64,000 bases of DNA from Aegilops tauschii subsp. strangulata (taxonomy: Eukaryota > Streptophyta > Magnoliopsida > Poales > Poaceae), in the NCBI RefSeq assembly GCF_002575655.3, contig NC_053039.3:224645622-224709621 (forward strand), given 5' to 3'. Below the pieces are notes generated by a model that did not search any database, had not been told where the DNA came from, and worked only from the letters and a program-made list of their open reading frames with translations. Position 1 is the first letter of the stretch, and the number at the start of each line of letters is the position of its first letter. The position numbers were made by a program, and so were the translations under genes. This document shows, in pieces, positions 21,995 through 32,798 of the stretch.

Positions 21995-22095
21995 CTAGGA
22001 GGAGCAAGAAGCGGTAGTGTATCCACTGTACTAGTAGTAAGTGTTTTTATGGTAGCTGTAGAGTGTCTCCACTGTACCAGTAGTAATTGTTTCTC
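21995..22095 (+). repeat. Short diverged tandem repeat
   Basis: Two copies of a TCCACTGTAC(T/C)AGTAGTAA-containing unit with a period of about 54 bp lie upstream of the F-box gene. Confidence 0.6.
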
Positions 22096-22437
22096 TGGGC
22101 CCATGACAAAACAGCCCATCCACCCTAGTAAATAATAAAATCAATTCAAAAGCCCATATATTTACTTAATGAGAGGCGCTACCCACACCCAACACACCAC
22201 CCCCCCAAAAAACCTGGGTGCTCTTCTTCCTCCTCACTCCCACCCACCTCACGCCAGCTCGCTCCACTCGTACCCCCAAATTCCTCACCTCACTCCTACA
22301 GAAAACCCTAGCTCCCCTTCTTCCTCACTACTACAGAAAAAACCCAGCTCCCCTTCTTCTTCACTTGCACTACAACTAGGCTCGTCATTCGTTACTCTAC
22401 ACAAATCCGTGAGCACAACGCGACGCCCTCGAGGAAA

Positions 22438-24147
22438 ATGGAGTCGGCTGACCCCAGCGCCAAGAAGATGAGGCTCCCGCCAGCGGTGACGCCTGTTGTA
22501 GATCCCGCACCCGGCAGTGCGGGGAGAAGCGGCGACCCCGCCCCCACCGGATCCCAGGAACCCGTAGAATCTCGGGTGGACCGCATCAGCGATCTCCCGG
22601 ACGCCGTCCTTGAGGAGATCATCTCGCTTCTCCCCACCAAGGATTGCTGCCGCACCCAAGTCCTCTCAATTCGGTGGCGCCCTCTATGGCGCGCCGTGCC
22701 CCTTAATCTCGACTGTCGTCAGCTATCTCTCTTCAATGATTTTGAAATCCCCAGAGCCATCATCTCCTCCCACCAGGGCTCCGTTCAAAGCCTCTGCATC
22801 CCGTCATGCTACCTGAGCAAGCATACCATGCCCTGCACGGTGGACGCCTGGCTGAAATCCCCTGAATTCACAGAACTACATCTACGTGAGTTCTACTATT
22901 CCCCTGGAAATCACCTACCAGATACCGAACGCCATCTACCTGTGCCCTCAGCACCGATGTCCATCTCGCGGTTTTCCTCCTCTCTCCACACCGCCACCTT
23001 TGCGCTGTGCTACCTACCAGACAATCTGGTACTAAACCTTCGACTCCCATTTCTCAAGAAACTTTCACTTGTACGGGTTCGTATATTGCACAACATCATC
23101 CACTCCAGTTGCCCTGCCCTGGAGTGCTTGGTACTTGTTTTCACAGTTAGAATTGGTTGTCTCCAAATAAAGTCGCCTAACCTTGTAAGAATTGGAATTT
23201 CTTTTGACGGAAGACAGCTCATCATCCAAGATGCCCCTTCACTTCAAAGGTTGATCCTTGATTCTAGTTATTCACCGTCGCAAATAACCGTCCTCTCTGC
23301 GCCTAAACTGGAGACCTTGGGTGTAATACATGATCTTTGTGCTCATTTCAAGATGGTGTTTGGCTCCACAGTTCTTCAGGTACTTTATATTATCATCTAC
23401 ACTTGTAACCATAAGCTGCATTTTAAATTTCCGCGCATAAGTTATATATCATCTCAGAGTACACATTTTGTACTAATATTATGTTCTATGCTCAATGAAG
23501 AGTTTCTCCATGGATAGCCTATCAATGGTGCTGGATTCCGTCAAGATCTTATATATCCAAATGAATAGTTTTGATCTGAAAAAGATTATTGGCTTGCTGC
23601 AATGCTTTCCATGTCTGGAGAAGTTGTATATAAAGGCGATAATTTCACGCACATTGGAAGCCCACATATAGTGTACTAGAATTAACCGTTCAGCTATTGC
23701 TCTTTCCACACTCTTTTTTAGACCTTAACTGTTTTCATCTTCATGTCTATTTAGGCAACAAGACGGGGTAAGAAAGTTATAACCAATCGGTGGATTCGTA
23801 AGCACTGGGATTTTCTCACTTCTCATGACATTCGATTGAAGACAATAACGCTAGAACGATATGTAGCCAACCATGCAAACACTAGATTTGTCACATTCTT
23901 CCTGCTGAATGCGAGTTTACTATTGTCCATCGGGCTTAAGTTTATCAGCAGCATGGTGTTGACGGATGGGTATGTCGAAGAGCAAAAAAAGGAGTTTCAG
24001 GTGGGCAAAAGAGCTTCTGAACGTGCCGGGCTTCTACTTACAACATATTGTGGGCATAATCCAGTAAATTTTACGACCCAGGATGTTCATTCTATGGACC
24101 TGACCGATCCATTTGACTGTGACTGCCGAAAACAGTGTCAGAGTTAG
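22438..24147 (+). CDS. F-box/LRR/FBD-type protein, three exons
   Basis: The likely product is the substrate-recognition subunit of an SCF (SKP1-cullin-F-box) E3 ubiquitin ligase; the target is unknown. Exons are 22438-23379, 23501-23635 and 23755-24147, all joined in phase 0, giving 489 residues. The F-box lies at about residues 47-92 (ISDLPDAVLEEIISLLPTKD, then TQVLSIRWRPLW). Leucine-rich repeats follow (for example SPNLVRIGISF and APSLQRLILD at ~240-290). The C-terminal FBD-like region has LKTITLERYVANHANTRF. The start is the first ATG after a C-rich leader. Introns are short: intron 1 is GTACTT...GAAG and intron 2 begins GC rather than GT (23636-23637). The pseudogene copy at 29.6-38.8 kb keeps GT there, so the GC is a derived change. 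Otherwise the frame is intact. Confidence 0.8.
23636..23754 (+). other. Intron 2 of the F-box gene with a GC donor
   Basis: The exon ends TATATAAAG and the intron begins GCGATAATTTC, ending CTATTTAG. Read-through meets a stop after about 14 codons (the frame ends LEAHI). GC-AG introns do work in plants, but the common ones have GCAAGT-like donors. This one may splice poorly. Confidence 0.6.
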
Positions 24148-24584
24148 ATGTTGTTGCCCTTTTCAACCTGGGTTTTGTCCAAACCTGATGAACAATTAAC
24201 CCTCGTGCTTTTGTACAGTTTGTAAGCTGGAGTTAAATGTTCTTGCCCTTTTCAACTCGGCTATGACTGTCATATTTTCTTTGAAACAAGGCAAATGGCT
24301 TGCCATTCGTTTAATTTAAAGTGAAATATTGTAGCAAATCCAACCAAGGGAAATGACATCACTCTCGCCGGCTGCTTGAGCTCACTGTGCATTACAGAAG
24401 CCAAGTGATTAGCCCCCACCAGCACCCACAAACTTATTTCGAACTAACACACCAAATGGGCTGTAAATTTCATAGGAAAGGCTGCATGACCGTGACAGAT
24501 TTGGATTCTAACATTTGGGACCCACAAGGAAATAGCCTATCCAAGGTGGTGTCGACTTACTAGCTAGTCAACAAACGATTCTGC
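24148..24584. other. F-box gene 3' flank
   Basis: A diverged direct repeat, GTTAGATGTTGTTGCCCTTTTCAAC at 24144 and GTTAAATGTTCTTGCCCTTTTC at 24232, lies in the 3' flank. The sequence then passes into CACTA-type subterminal text (GGGCTGTAAATTTCATAGG) near 24459. Confidence 0.5.
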
Positions 24585-24585
24585 C

Positions 24586-27262
24586 TACCAGCCGTTGGAT
24601 TGACATCCAACATCTGTCGTGTATCTTCTATCTCTTGTCTTCTTCCTCCAGCTGCCCAAACCAAACCACCCCGTCGGCTCCGCCTGCTCCTGCCGCCCAT
24701 GGCTGGCTGCGCCTCCGCCGCCCTACCATACCCTCCAACGTTGGACAGTCCCTCCCTCTATCCCCCCACACGTCATCTTATTCTTCGGCGACGTCAGCCC
24801 CAACACGCACCCGCACCCGAACCAGTCAACCCTCGTACTCCCCTCCGCCTGCGACTGGACCGGCGCATCTTCCACGGCTCCTGTTCGTTCCGTCCGAGGC
24901 CTTGGTTCGCTCATCGTGCGTGGTGCGCCGCCCTCTTGCGTTGTCAACGTCGTCAACAACCGAGAGGAACAAGGATATGACTGTACATGGAGAGGATGAC
25001 AGTAGGGACCCACCAGAGTCATGGAAGTACGCAAGCAAGTGCCTTGTTATTATAAGCCCAAAAAATGGTTCCTCCTAATGGTTGGACATCAGGGGCTCAC
25101 GCCATTGTCAACGTAGTCAATAAACGAGAGAATTACACAATGAGCGGCTGACAGCAGGGACCCAGCAGGTCGCACAGTTGTTATTTACTTTTTTTTTGAG
25201 GAACAAGCAGTTGTTATTTATACTAGTTTTAGCGACGGATCAGGGTAACAATGGGGCTGTGCGGGAGCTGTGGCCCGTCTAGCCAGGGTTTTATTTATGT
25301 TTACCACATCATGAGCCCAGTTGTGTTTTTTTCTTGCTGAAAATGGCTAGCCCAGTTCATTTTTTTTAAGAAATACCCAAACAAGGCCTACTTGCTTTAT
25401 CAGCCCTGCTGGGCTGCAAATCTTTCAAGACGAGGAGAGTTTCATTCGGTTTGCCCAGAAATGGGCTGTACATTTTTAAAACACATCAAACTGGGAATTA
25501 GTTTTAATTTTTTTCATTACAAGATTTTAAATTCCATTGATTTTTATGCGTGGACAATTATTTGGATTTTATATTTGTATAATTATTTTTCAAAATATTT
25601 GAATGTGATTCGATATTTCGGGATTAAAAACAGTTGAGCGCACCGAAATATGCAAAATTTCGTATAATTTTTAACCATGGCCACAATATGGGGTGTAATG
25701 CTAACAGAAAGAAGATGGGCTCCAAAAAAATTCTTAAAAATTGGCAAATGGGCTGTAAATATTAGAAATAATGGCAGATGGGTTGTATGCTGTTTTCCAC
25801 AGATTTGAGGCTGACTTGTGCACCTACTACAGGTTGACGCGTATGCTTTTGTAAAAAATAAGGTTGACGCACACGCAACACCGTGTCAACTTAGTCAACA
25901 CACGAGAGCAGTGACTGTTGGATGTCCATCCAACGGCCGTCGTGCTTCTTCAATCTCTGCTCTTCCTGCTCCAGCCGCTCAAACAAGCGCCGGCGGGATT
26001 GCTTGCTCCCTCCTCCCACGGCCGGCTATGCTGCCGTGCAGGCCTCACCGCCCCATCGTTCTCCTATCACTGGCCTAGCCATCCCTCTACTGACCCACAC
26101 CTGCTGTTATTCTCCAGCGACGGCAGATGAACCAGTAAACCATCGCACTCCCCTCCGCATGGGAAACAACTGCCGAGTTTTCCCTAGCTCCGTGTCGTTC
26201 CCTTCCTAGGCCTTGCTGTCGTCCACCGCCCTGGTGCTCTCGGCGCGGCGTGGTTAACATGGTCAACGAACGACATGCATCAAAAGTGGACTATACGTGG
26301 AGAAGCTAACAGCTGGGTCCACAGCCGCACGCAAGGAAATGCCTCCTTATTACGTGCAAAATAATGGTTCCTCCACCTGACAGCTGGGACCCACCAGAAG
26401 GGCCTCTGTATTTTGCGAAAAAAACATTCCCCCGCTGACAGGTCGGACCCACCAGCTATATCTTCGCACGCAAGGAAGTACCTCGTTATTACGCACAAAA
26501 AATGAATACTCCCCTGCTAGCTGGGACCCACCATAGTGGGAGGCTGACTTGTGGGCCTACTAAGATGACGGGGACGGAGGGCTTTGTCAACTTAGTCAAT
26601 ATGAATAATTCTAGCTCTAGTGACCGTACGATGTCCATCCAACGGCCGTAGTGCTTCTTCAACCTCTGGTCTTCTTGCTCCAGCCGCCCAAACAAGCGTC
26701 GGCCGTGCAGCCTGCTCCTACCTCTCGTGTCCGGCTGTGCTTCCACCGCTGGCCATGCCATCCCTCTATACTCACCCACACCTCCTGTTATTCTCCGGCG
26801 ACGGCAACCTCACACTGAAGCCGAAGCAGTCAACCCACATACTCCCCTCCGCATGGGCATCCACTGCCGCATCTTCCCCGGCTCCGCGTCGTCCCCTTCC
26901 TAGGCCTCGCCATCGTCCACCGCCCTGGTGCTCTCGGCGCAGCGTGGTCAATGTGGTCAACGAACGACTTCCGTCGGAAGAGTATTATACGTCGAGAGGC
27001 TGACAGCTGGGTCCACGGCCACAACAAGGAAGTGCCTCCTTATTACGCGCAAAATAATTATTCCTCCACCTGACAGCAGGGACCCACCGGACGGGCCACC
27101 GTATTTCGCGAAAAAAAACGTTTCCCCCCTGACTGCTGGGACCCACCAGCTACATCTTTGCATGCAAGGAAGTCCGTCCATATTACGGGAAAAAAATGAT
27201 TCGCCCCCCTGACTGCTGGGACCCACCGGCTACATCTTCGCACGCAAGGAAGTGCGTGACAA
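24586..27262 (+). repeat. Three ~600-650 bp repeats inside the CACTA element
   Basis: Copies start at about 24590, 25906 and 26619. Each begins with a (G)ATGTCCATCCAAC-like box, then CTTCTTC..CTCTTG, a C-rich stretch with TATTCT(T/C)CGGCGACG, a GTCAACG(T/A)NGTCAAC box and finally repeats of TGACAGC(T/A)GGGACCCACC. Short frames here (Pro/Ser/Arg-rich) are not genes. Copies 2 and 3 are closest to each other. Confidence 0.7.
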
Positions 27263-27299
27263 TCGGGACCCACCTGGTCGAAGCGTACGTAGCGTTGTC

Positions 27300-27420
27300 A
27301 TTCTGGTCGCGAATGTGTACGTACATATTGGTCGATGTAGAGGCACGCACGTGTCGTAGTAGAGGCGCGCACATGTCGTAGTAGAGGCGCGCACGTAGCA
27401 TGTACATGTACGTACAGCGG
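27300..27420 (+). repeat. Short GTAGTAGAGGCGCGCAC repeats
   Basis: Three consecutive copies of (g)tagtagaggc(g/a)cgcac-type text lie at about 27335-27400. Confidence 0.6.
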
Positions 27421-27654
27421 CCAGGGTGCAAGAAAGTAAATACGGCCACATACGTACATACGGGCGGGGTCTCGAACGCCTACTCGCGCATACGTACGGC
27501 CAGGGCTCGTTTACATGGCTGGGTCGGAACGGAGAAACTGTGTCATCGTCGTGTTCATGGGGAGGCAACGGAATGCGTCGTGTTCATTGGGAGGCAACGG
27601 AACACTTGCTGTTCATCGGGAGCCAACCGGCTTGGATGGAACAGCCGATGGAAA

Positions 27655-27930
27655 CGAGGCCTGGCGTACCGCAGAACGGAGGAAACGGCCTTGTGTTCGA
27701 CCGGCCACGGTCGAAACAGGATCCTGTTCATCGGGAGGGGTCTGGCGTACCGCAAAACAGAGGAAATGGACCTCCTACGGTCGAAACAGGGTCTTGTTGA
27801 TCGGGAGGGGTGTGGCGTACCGCAAAACGGTGGAAACGGACTTGTGTTGGAGCGCTACGGTCGAAACGGGGGTCCTGTTCATCGGGAGGGGTGGGGCGTA
27901 CCGCAAAACGGGACTCCACGGGATACTGTT
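27655..27930 (+). repeat. Four tandem units of ~70-85 bp
   Basis: Each unit contains TGGCGTACCGCA(A/G)AAC and, except the last, TACGGTCGAAAC(A/G)GG and GTTCATCGGGAGGG. Units begin near 27660, 27740, 27809 and 27892. Confidence 0.8.
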
Positions 27931-28345
27931 CATCCACCGTCGACTGCCTCCACGGGCTCCTGTTCATCCACCGTCGACCTCCTCCAGCTTGCACCCGCGA
28001 CTGTTCATCCACGGGCTCCTGTTCATCCAGCCTCCACTGCGCGCTCCTCCACCGGCTACTATTCAACCAGCCATCTCCACGGGGTCCTATTCAACCACCC
28101 CTCCACGGGCTACTGTTCATCCAGCCCTCCACCAGCTACTGTTCAACCAGCCCTCCATGGGGTCGTCCTGTTCATCCAGCCCTCCACGGGGTCTTGTTCA
28201 TCCACCGATCCACCGGCTCGATCGATCGGGGTCCTGTTCATCCAGCGGCAACAGCCTCTACTACCACGGGGTCCTGTTCATCCAACCCCCCACCGGGAAC
28301 TATTCATCCAAACCCCCCAACAACGCTCACTGTTCATCCAGAGGC
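27930..28345 (+). repeat. Array of CTGTTCATCCA-type repeats
   Basis: About 14 copies of a (C)TNTTCA(T/A)CCA core, each followed by a Pro-codon-like CCTCCAC(C/G)GG stretch, with spacing of about 20-45 bp. Long plus-strand frames across it, rich in Pro/Ser/His, reflect the repeat and not a gene. Confidence 0.75.
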
Positions 28346-28457
28346 AGCATCGATTGGCTTCATTTAGCAGAAGTAGCGAAGGAATCACTCGAGTTCAGTT
28401 AACAACAAGGGATCGATCGATCGCTCGGGTTTAGTAATGCGTAGCCTGCAGTGCAAT

Positions 28458-28522
28458 CGCTCGGGTTCAGTTAGAGCCCAACGCCTCGCTCGGGTTCAGT
28501 TAGAGCCCAACGCCTCGCATAC
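28458..28522 (+). repeat. Tandem pair, CTCGGGTTCAGTTAGAGCCC
   Basis: A unit of about 30 bp is duplicated head to tail, with a partial third copy upstream near 28424. Confidence 0.75.
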
Positions 28523-28849
28523 ATGCGCGTACACACGAGAGAAACGCGCATCGCTCGGCCCCGACCACCAACCGTAACCGGGAACTCCCCGATATTTTCC
28601 TCGCCCTCGCTTCTACCACGGTTTTTTCCGTCATGGATGGCCCAAAGAATGTCATGCAGCTGCTTCTCCGGCCCGCCTAGGACGAAAAGCCCATTTTATG
28701 TTATGATTTTATGTCATAGAAGTAGGATCCCACCACATCTATGATGATACCGGGTTTTGTCACAATTATCGTCATAGAAGTGTCATAAGTATGACAGGAA
28801 AAAATTCGTTTGGCCCAAAATGTCACGAATGTGTCTTTTTTTGTAGTGA

Positions 28850-28934
28850 ACAGTGGTACGCACGCCATATTTGATGGGGAGGTGGGAGATGATGGTTACC
28901 AACATCTCGTCGGGGAGGCCGCTGATGAAGTCCA
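28850..28934 (-). pseudogene. F-box gene fragment cut by the CACTA insertion
   Basis: The frame starts MDFISGLPDEMLVTIISHLP at 28934 and runs KYGVRTTV to the CACTA terminus at 28849. This is the first half of an F-box. The rest of the gene is not found to the left within the window. Upstream (29150-28935) is C/G-rich leader-like sequence. It differs from the other two F-box genes here (SGLPDEMLVTII against SDLPDAVLEEII), so it represents a third family member. Confidence 0.7.
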
Positions 28935-30103
28935 TGTTCGCCGGAGTCTCTTGCGGTTCTGGCTCGACCCGCCCCCACTTGTTGGCCGGCTCGCAGTAGG
29001 TGGCGATCCTCGGTGGCGGTGCTTGTAGATGAGAATGGAGGACCGTTCTATGTACCTTCCCGAGGCGGCCAAAGCAAAAGTCCAAAACCAGCAATAAATT
29101 GCATCGCTCGCGGCGTGCGCGGCGGACTGCTCACAGTCACCCTGTCTAATCAAACAGCTGCCCGCTTAGTAAATGGTTAGTTGAACGCCCACAGTTGGAC
29201 TAATACGACCATTTGCGATAATAACGTGGTGGCTATTTGTTGAAAATGCCTAGGAAAATCTATGTATAAAAAGGCGAAACGAACCCAGAATAATTTCATA
29301 TGTTTAGCACAGTTGCACGTTGCCTATGTAAAATAAATCAAGGTGGGAAGATACAACGTATGTCGTTTCGCGACCAGATCATGTGACCAAGTTCCCACTC
29401 GGAACCATGAGGCTTCTTGATAGAAGCTCCGGTTTGTATGAAAGAAAATATGGGTCAAAGCCAAGTTGAAAAGGGCAGCAATATCTAACCCCAGCTTATA
29501 GAAGGTAGAAAAGCATGATGATTAATTGTTCATTAGGTTTACACAAAATCATTGAGCAGGACAATAACAACTAACTCAACCAAAGTTTTGAGCAGTCACA
29601 GTCAAATGGATCTGTGTGATCCATGAAATCAAGATCCTGGACCAGAAAATCTACTGGTACATGAAGACAAGTTGTTGTAAATAGAAGTCGAGCACGTTCA
29701 GAAGCCCTTTTGTCCACCTGAAACTTCTTTTTATGCTGTTCAACGTGTCCATGAGAAAGTGTCTGTTAAAAAACTTAATCCTCATGGACAATAGTACTCT
29801 CGCATTTAGTAGGAAGAATGTGACAAAGCTAGTGTTTGCATGGTTGGATGCATATCCTTCCAGCGTTATTGTCCTCAAATGAATGTCATGAGAACTAAGA
29901 AAATCCCGGTGCTTCTTATGCCACCAATTGGTTATACCTTTTTGTCTATGTCCTTTAGCCTAAATAGACATGAAGACTAAAAACAGGTAATGTCTAAAAA
30001 AATAGTACAGCTGAACGGTTAGTTCTAGCAAAGTATATCAATGTGCTTGATATCATCACCTCTATATAAAAATTCTCCAGACAAGGAAAGCATCGCAGCA
30101 AGC

Positions 30104-30950
30104 TGATGACCCACAAGTATAGGGGATCTATCATAGTCCTTTTGATAAGCAAGAGTGTCGAACCCAATGAGGAGCAGAAAGAAATGACAAGCGGTTTTCA
30201 GCAAGGTATTCTCTGCAAGCACTGAAATTATTGGTAACAGATAGTTGTGTGATAAGATAATTCGTCACGGGAAGCAAGGAACAAAAGTAACTAAGGTGCA
30301 GCAAGGTGTCCCAATCCTTTTTGTAGCGAAGGACAAGCCTGGAAAAACTCTTATATAATGCAAAGCGCTCCCGAGGACACATGGGAATTACTGTCAAGTT
30401 AGTGTTCATCATGCTCATATGATTTGCATTCGTTACTTTGATAATTTGATACGTGGGTGGACCAGTGCTTGGGTGTTGCCCTTACTTGGACAAGCCTCCC
30501 ACTTATGATTAAGCCCTCTCGCAAGCACCCGCAACTATGAAAGAAGAATTAAGTTAAATATAACCATAGCATGAAACATGTGGATCCAAATCATCCCCTT
30601 ACGAAGCAACACATAAACTAGGGTTTAAGCTTCTGTCACTCTAGCAACCCATCATCTACTTATTACTTCCCAATGCCTTCCCCTAGGCCCAAACAATGGT
30701 GAAGTGTCATTTTCACATAACACCACCAGAGGAGAGACAACATACATCTCATCAAAATATTGAACGAATACCAAATTCACATGATTACTTATAACAAGAC
30801 TTCTCCCATGTCCTCAGGAACAAACATAACTACTCATAAAGCATATTCATGTTCATAATCAGAGGAGTAATAATTATCATTAAGGATCTAAACATATGAT
30901 CTTCCACCGGATAAACCAACTAGCATCAACTACAGGGAGTAATCAACACT
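30104..30950 (-). mobile_element. Gypsy-type LTR fragment (Sabrina/Fatima-like group)
   Basis: It begins TGATGACCCACAAGTATAGG on the plus strand, which is the 3' end of a minus-strand Triticeae LTR whose other end would read TGATACGTC. It is inserted in exon 2 of the F-box pseudogene and stops abruptly at about 30950, where Copia internal sequence begins. About half of a usual LTR of this type is present. Confidence 0.75.
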
Positions 30951-31008
30951 ACTTTACGGCTTAGAATCGGGGCTCCAATGGCGTTTTGAACACCATGGAA
31001 CATATGAG

Positions 31009-31755
31009 ATGTTCCAAGAGTTGAAATTGCTATTTCAGGCTCATGCCCATGTTGAGAGGTATGAGACCTCTGAAAAGTTCTTTGCCTACAAGATGGAGGA
31101 GAATAGCTCAGCCAGTGAGCATGTGCTCAGAATGTCTGGGTGCTATAACCGCTTGAATCAAGTGGGAGTTAATCTTCCAAATAAGATAGTGATTGACAGA
31201 GTTCTCCAGTCACTGTCACCAAGCTACTAGAGCTTCGTGATGAACTATAACATGCAAGGGATGGAGATGATCCCGGAGCTGTTCGCGGTGCTTAAGACCG
31301 CGAAGGTAGAAATCAAGAAGGAGCATCAAGTGTTGATGGTTAACAAGACCACTGGTTTCAAGAAGGGTAAGGGCAAGAAGGGAAACTTCATGAATGGCAA
31401 ACCAGTTGCCGCTCTAGTGAAGAAACCCAAGGTTGAACCTAAACCCGAGACTAAGTGCTTCTATTGTAAGGGGAACGGTCACTGGTAGCGGAACTACCCC
31501 AAATACTTGGTAGATGAGAAGGTTGGCAACTTCAACAAAAGTATATTTGGTATACATGTTATTGATGTGTACCTTAGTAGTACTCCTAGTAGCACATGGG
31601 TATTAGATCCCGGTTTAGTTGCTAATATTAGTAACTCGAAACAAAAGCTATGGAATAAACGGAGACTAGCTAAGGACGAGGTGACGATGTGTGTTGGAAG
31701 TGTTTCCAAGGTTGATGTGAGCACCATCGCACGCTCCCTCTACCTTCGGGATTAG
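31009..31755 (+). pseudogene. Copia gag and protease remnant
   Basis: The gag frame (LKLLFQAHAHVERYETSEKF, then MEENSSASEHVLRMSG) is broken by a TAG at 31228-31230. The zinc knuckle CFYCKGNGHW is followed at once by another TAG and lacks the final Cys (NYP). The protease active site is WVLDPG where DTG/DSG is expected, so the catalytic Thr/Ser is lost. Confidence 0.8.
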
Positions 31756-31979
31756 TGTTTAACCTAGATAAATGTTATTTGGTGTCTGCATTGAGCATGA
31801 ACATGGTTAGATTGTGTTTACTACAACACAGTTTTTCATTTAAATCAAAGAATAATTGTTATTCTGTTTACATGAATAATACCTTCTATGGTCATACACC
31901 CAATGTGAATGGTTTATTGAATCTCGATCGTAGTGATACACATGTTCATAACATTGAGGCCAAAAGATGTAGAGTTAAT

Positions 31980-32440
31980 AATGATAGTACCACTTTATTG
32001 TGGCACTGACGCTTAGATTATATTGGAGTAAAACACATGAAGAAACTCCATGCTGATGGACTTTTGGAGTCACTTGATTTTCAATCACTTGACACATGCG
32101 AACCATGCCTCATGGGCAAGATGACTAAGACCCCGTTTTCGGTACAATGGAACAGGCAAGTGACTTGTTGGAAATCATACATACGGATATGTGTGGCCCG
32201 ATGAGTGTTGACGCACGCAGTGGATATCGTTACTTTCTCACCTTCACCGATGATTTGAGTAGATATGGGTATATTTACTTGATTAAGCATAAGTCTGAAA
32301 CGTTTGAAAAGTTCAAGCAATTTCAGAGTGAAGTTGAGAATCATCGTAACAAGATCAAATTCCTATGATCTGATTGAAGGGAAAGTATCTAAGTTATGAG
32401 TTTGGCAATCACTTAAGACAATGTGGAATTGTTTCACAAC
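31980..32440 (+). pseudogene. Copia integrase remnant
   Basis: The HHCC region is damaged (a TGA follows LLWH). The first catalytic Asp remains in IIHTDMCGPMSV. The second Asp region reads as a stop (CTATGATCTGATTGA). About 38 bases holding the catalytic Glu motif (NGVSER in the other element) are deleted near 32446. The catalytic DDE triad is therefore incomplete. Confidence 0.75.
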
Positions 32441-32798
32441 TGACGCTGCCTGTAAATGTACCTTATTGGATATGGTGCGTTCTATGATGTCCCTTACCAA
32501 TCTGCCACTCTCGTTTTGGGGTTATGCATTAGAGACAACTACATTCACTTTAAATAGGGCACCATCTAAGTCCGTGGAGACGACACCGTATGAACTATGG
32601 TTTGGCAAGAAACCCGAGTTGCCGTTTCTTAAGGTTTGGGGCTGCGATGCTTATGTCAAAAGGCTTCAGCCGGAAAAGCTCAAACCCAAAGCGGACAAAT
32701 GCGTCTTCATAGGATACCCAAAAAAGACGGTTGGGTATACCTTCTATCTCAGATCCGAGGGCAAAGTGTTTGTGAAAGGATCGAGAAGAGGTGTCTAG
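32421..32798 (+). pseudogene. Copia integrase C-terminal region, up to the solo LTR
   Basis: This open stretch reads MVRSMMSLTNLPLSFWGYAL, ELWFGKKPELPFLKVWGCDA and KCVFIGYPKKTVGYTFY, typical of the Copia integrase C-terminus. Real homology ends at about 32772, where the solo LTR begins; the last few codons are LTR sequence. Confidence 0.8.

Larger units (their letters stand above)
24585..28849. mobile_element. CACTA (En/Spm) transposon, right part
   Basis: The right terminus at 28849 reads, inward on the minus strand, CACTACAAAAAAAGACACAT, then TCGTGACATTTTGGGCC. This is the end of a Triticeae CACTA family (Caspar-like). Subterminal tGTCATAGAAGT repeats follow at 28718-28790. The body is tandem arrays and has no transposase-like frame. 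I found no matching left terminus, so this is a truncated or non-autonomous copy whose left limit is uncertain. It sits inside the F-box fragment on its right, with a 3 bp target site expected at 28850-28852. Confidence 0.75.

Noticed and set aside
24600..25080. Several overlapping 100-147 codon GC-rich frames that look like a gene start
   Set aside because: The same sequence recurs at 25906 and 26619 inside the CACTA element with frames not conserved, so it is repeat sequence.
27400..28434. A 344-codon plus-strand frame and overlapping frames of 295 and 185 codons
   Set aside because: All three frames are open because the region is tandem repeats without stops. Composition follows the repeat unit and there is no domain.
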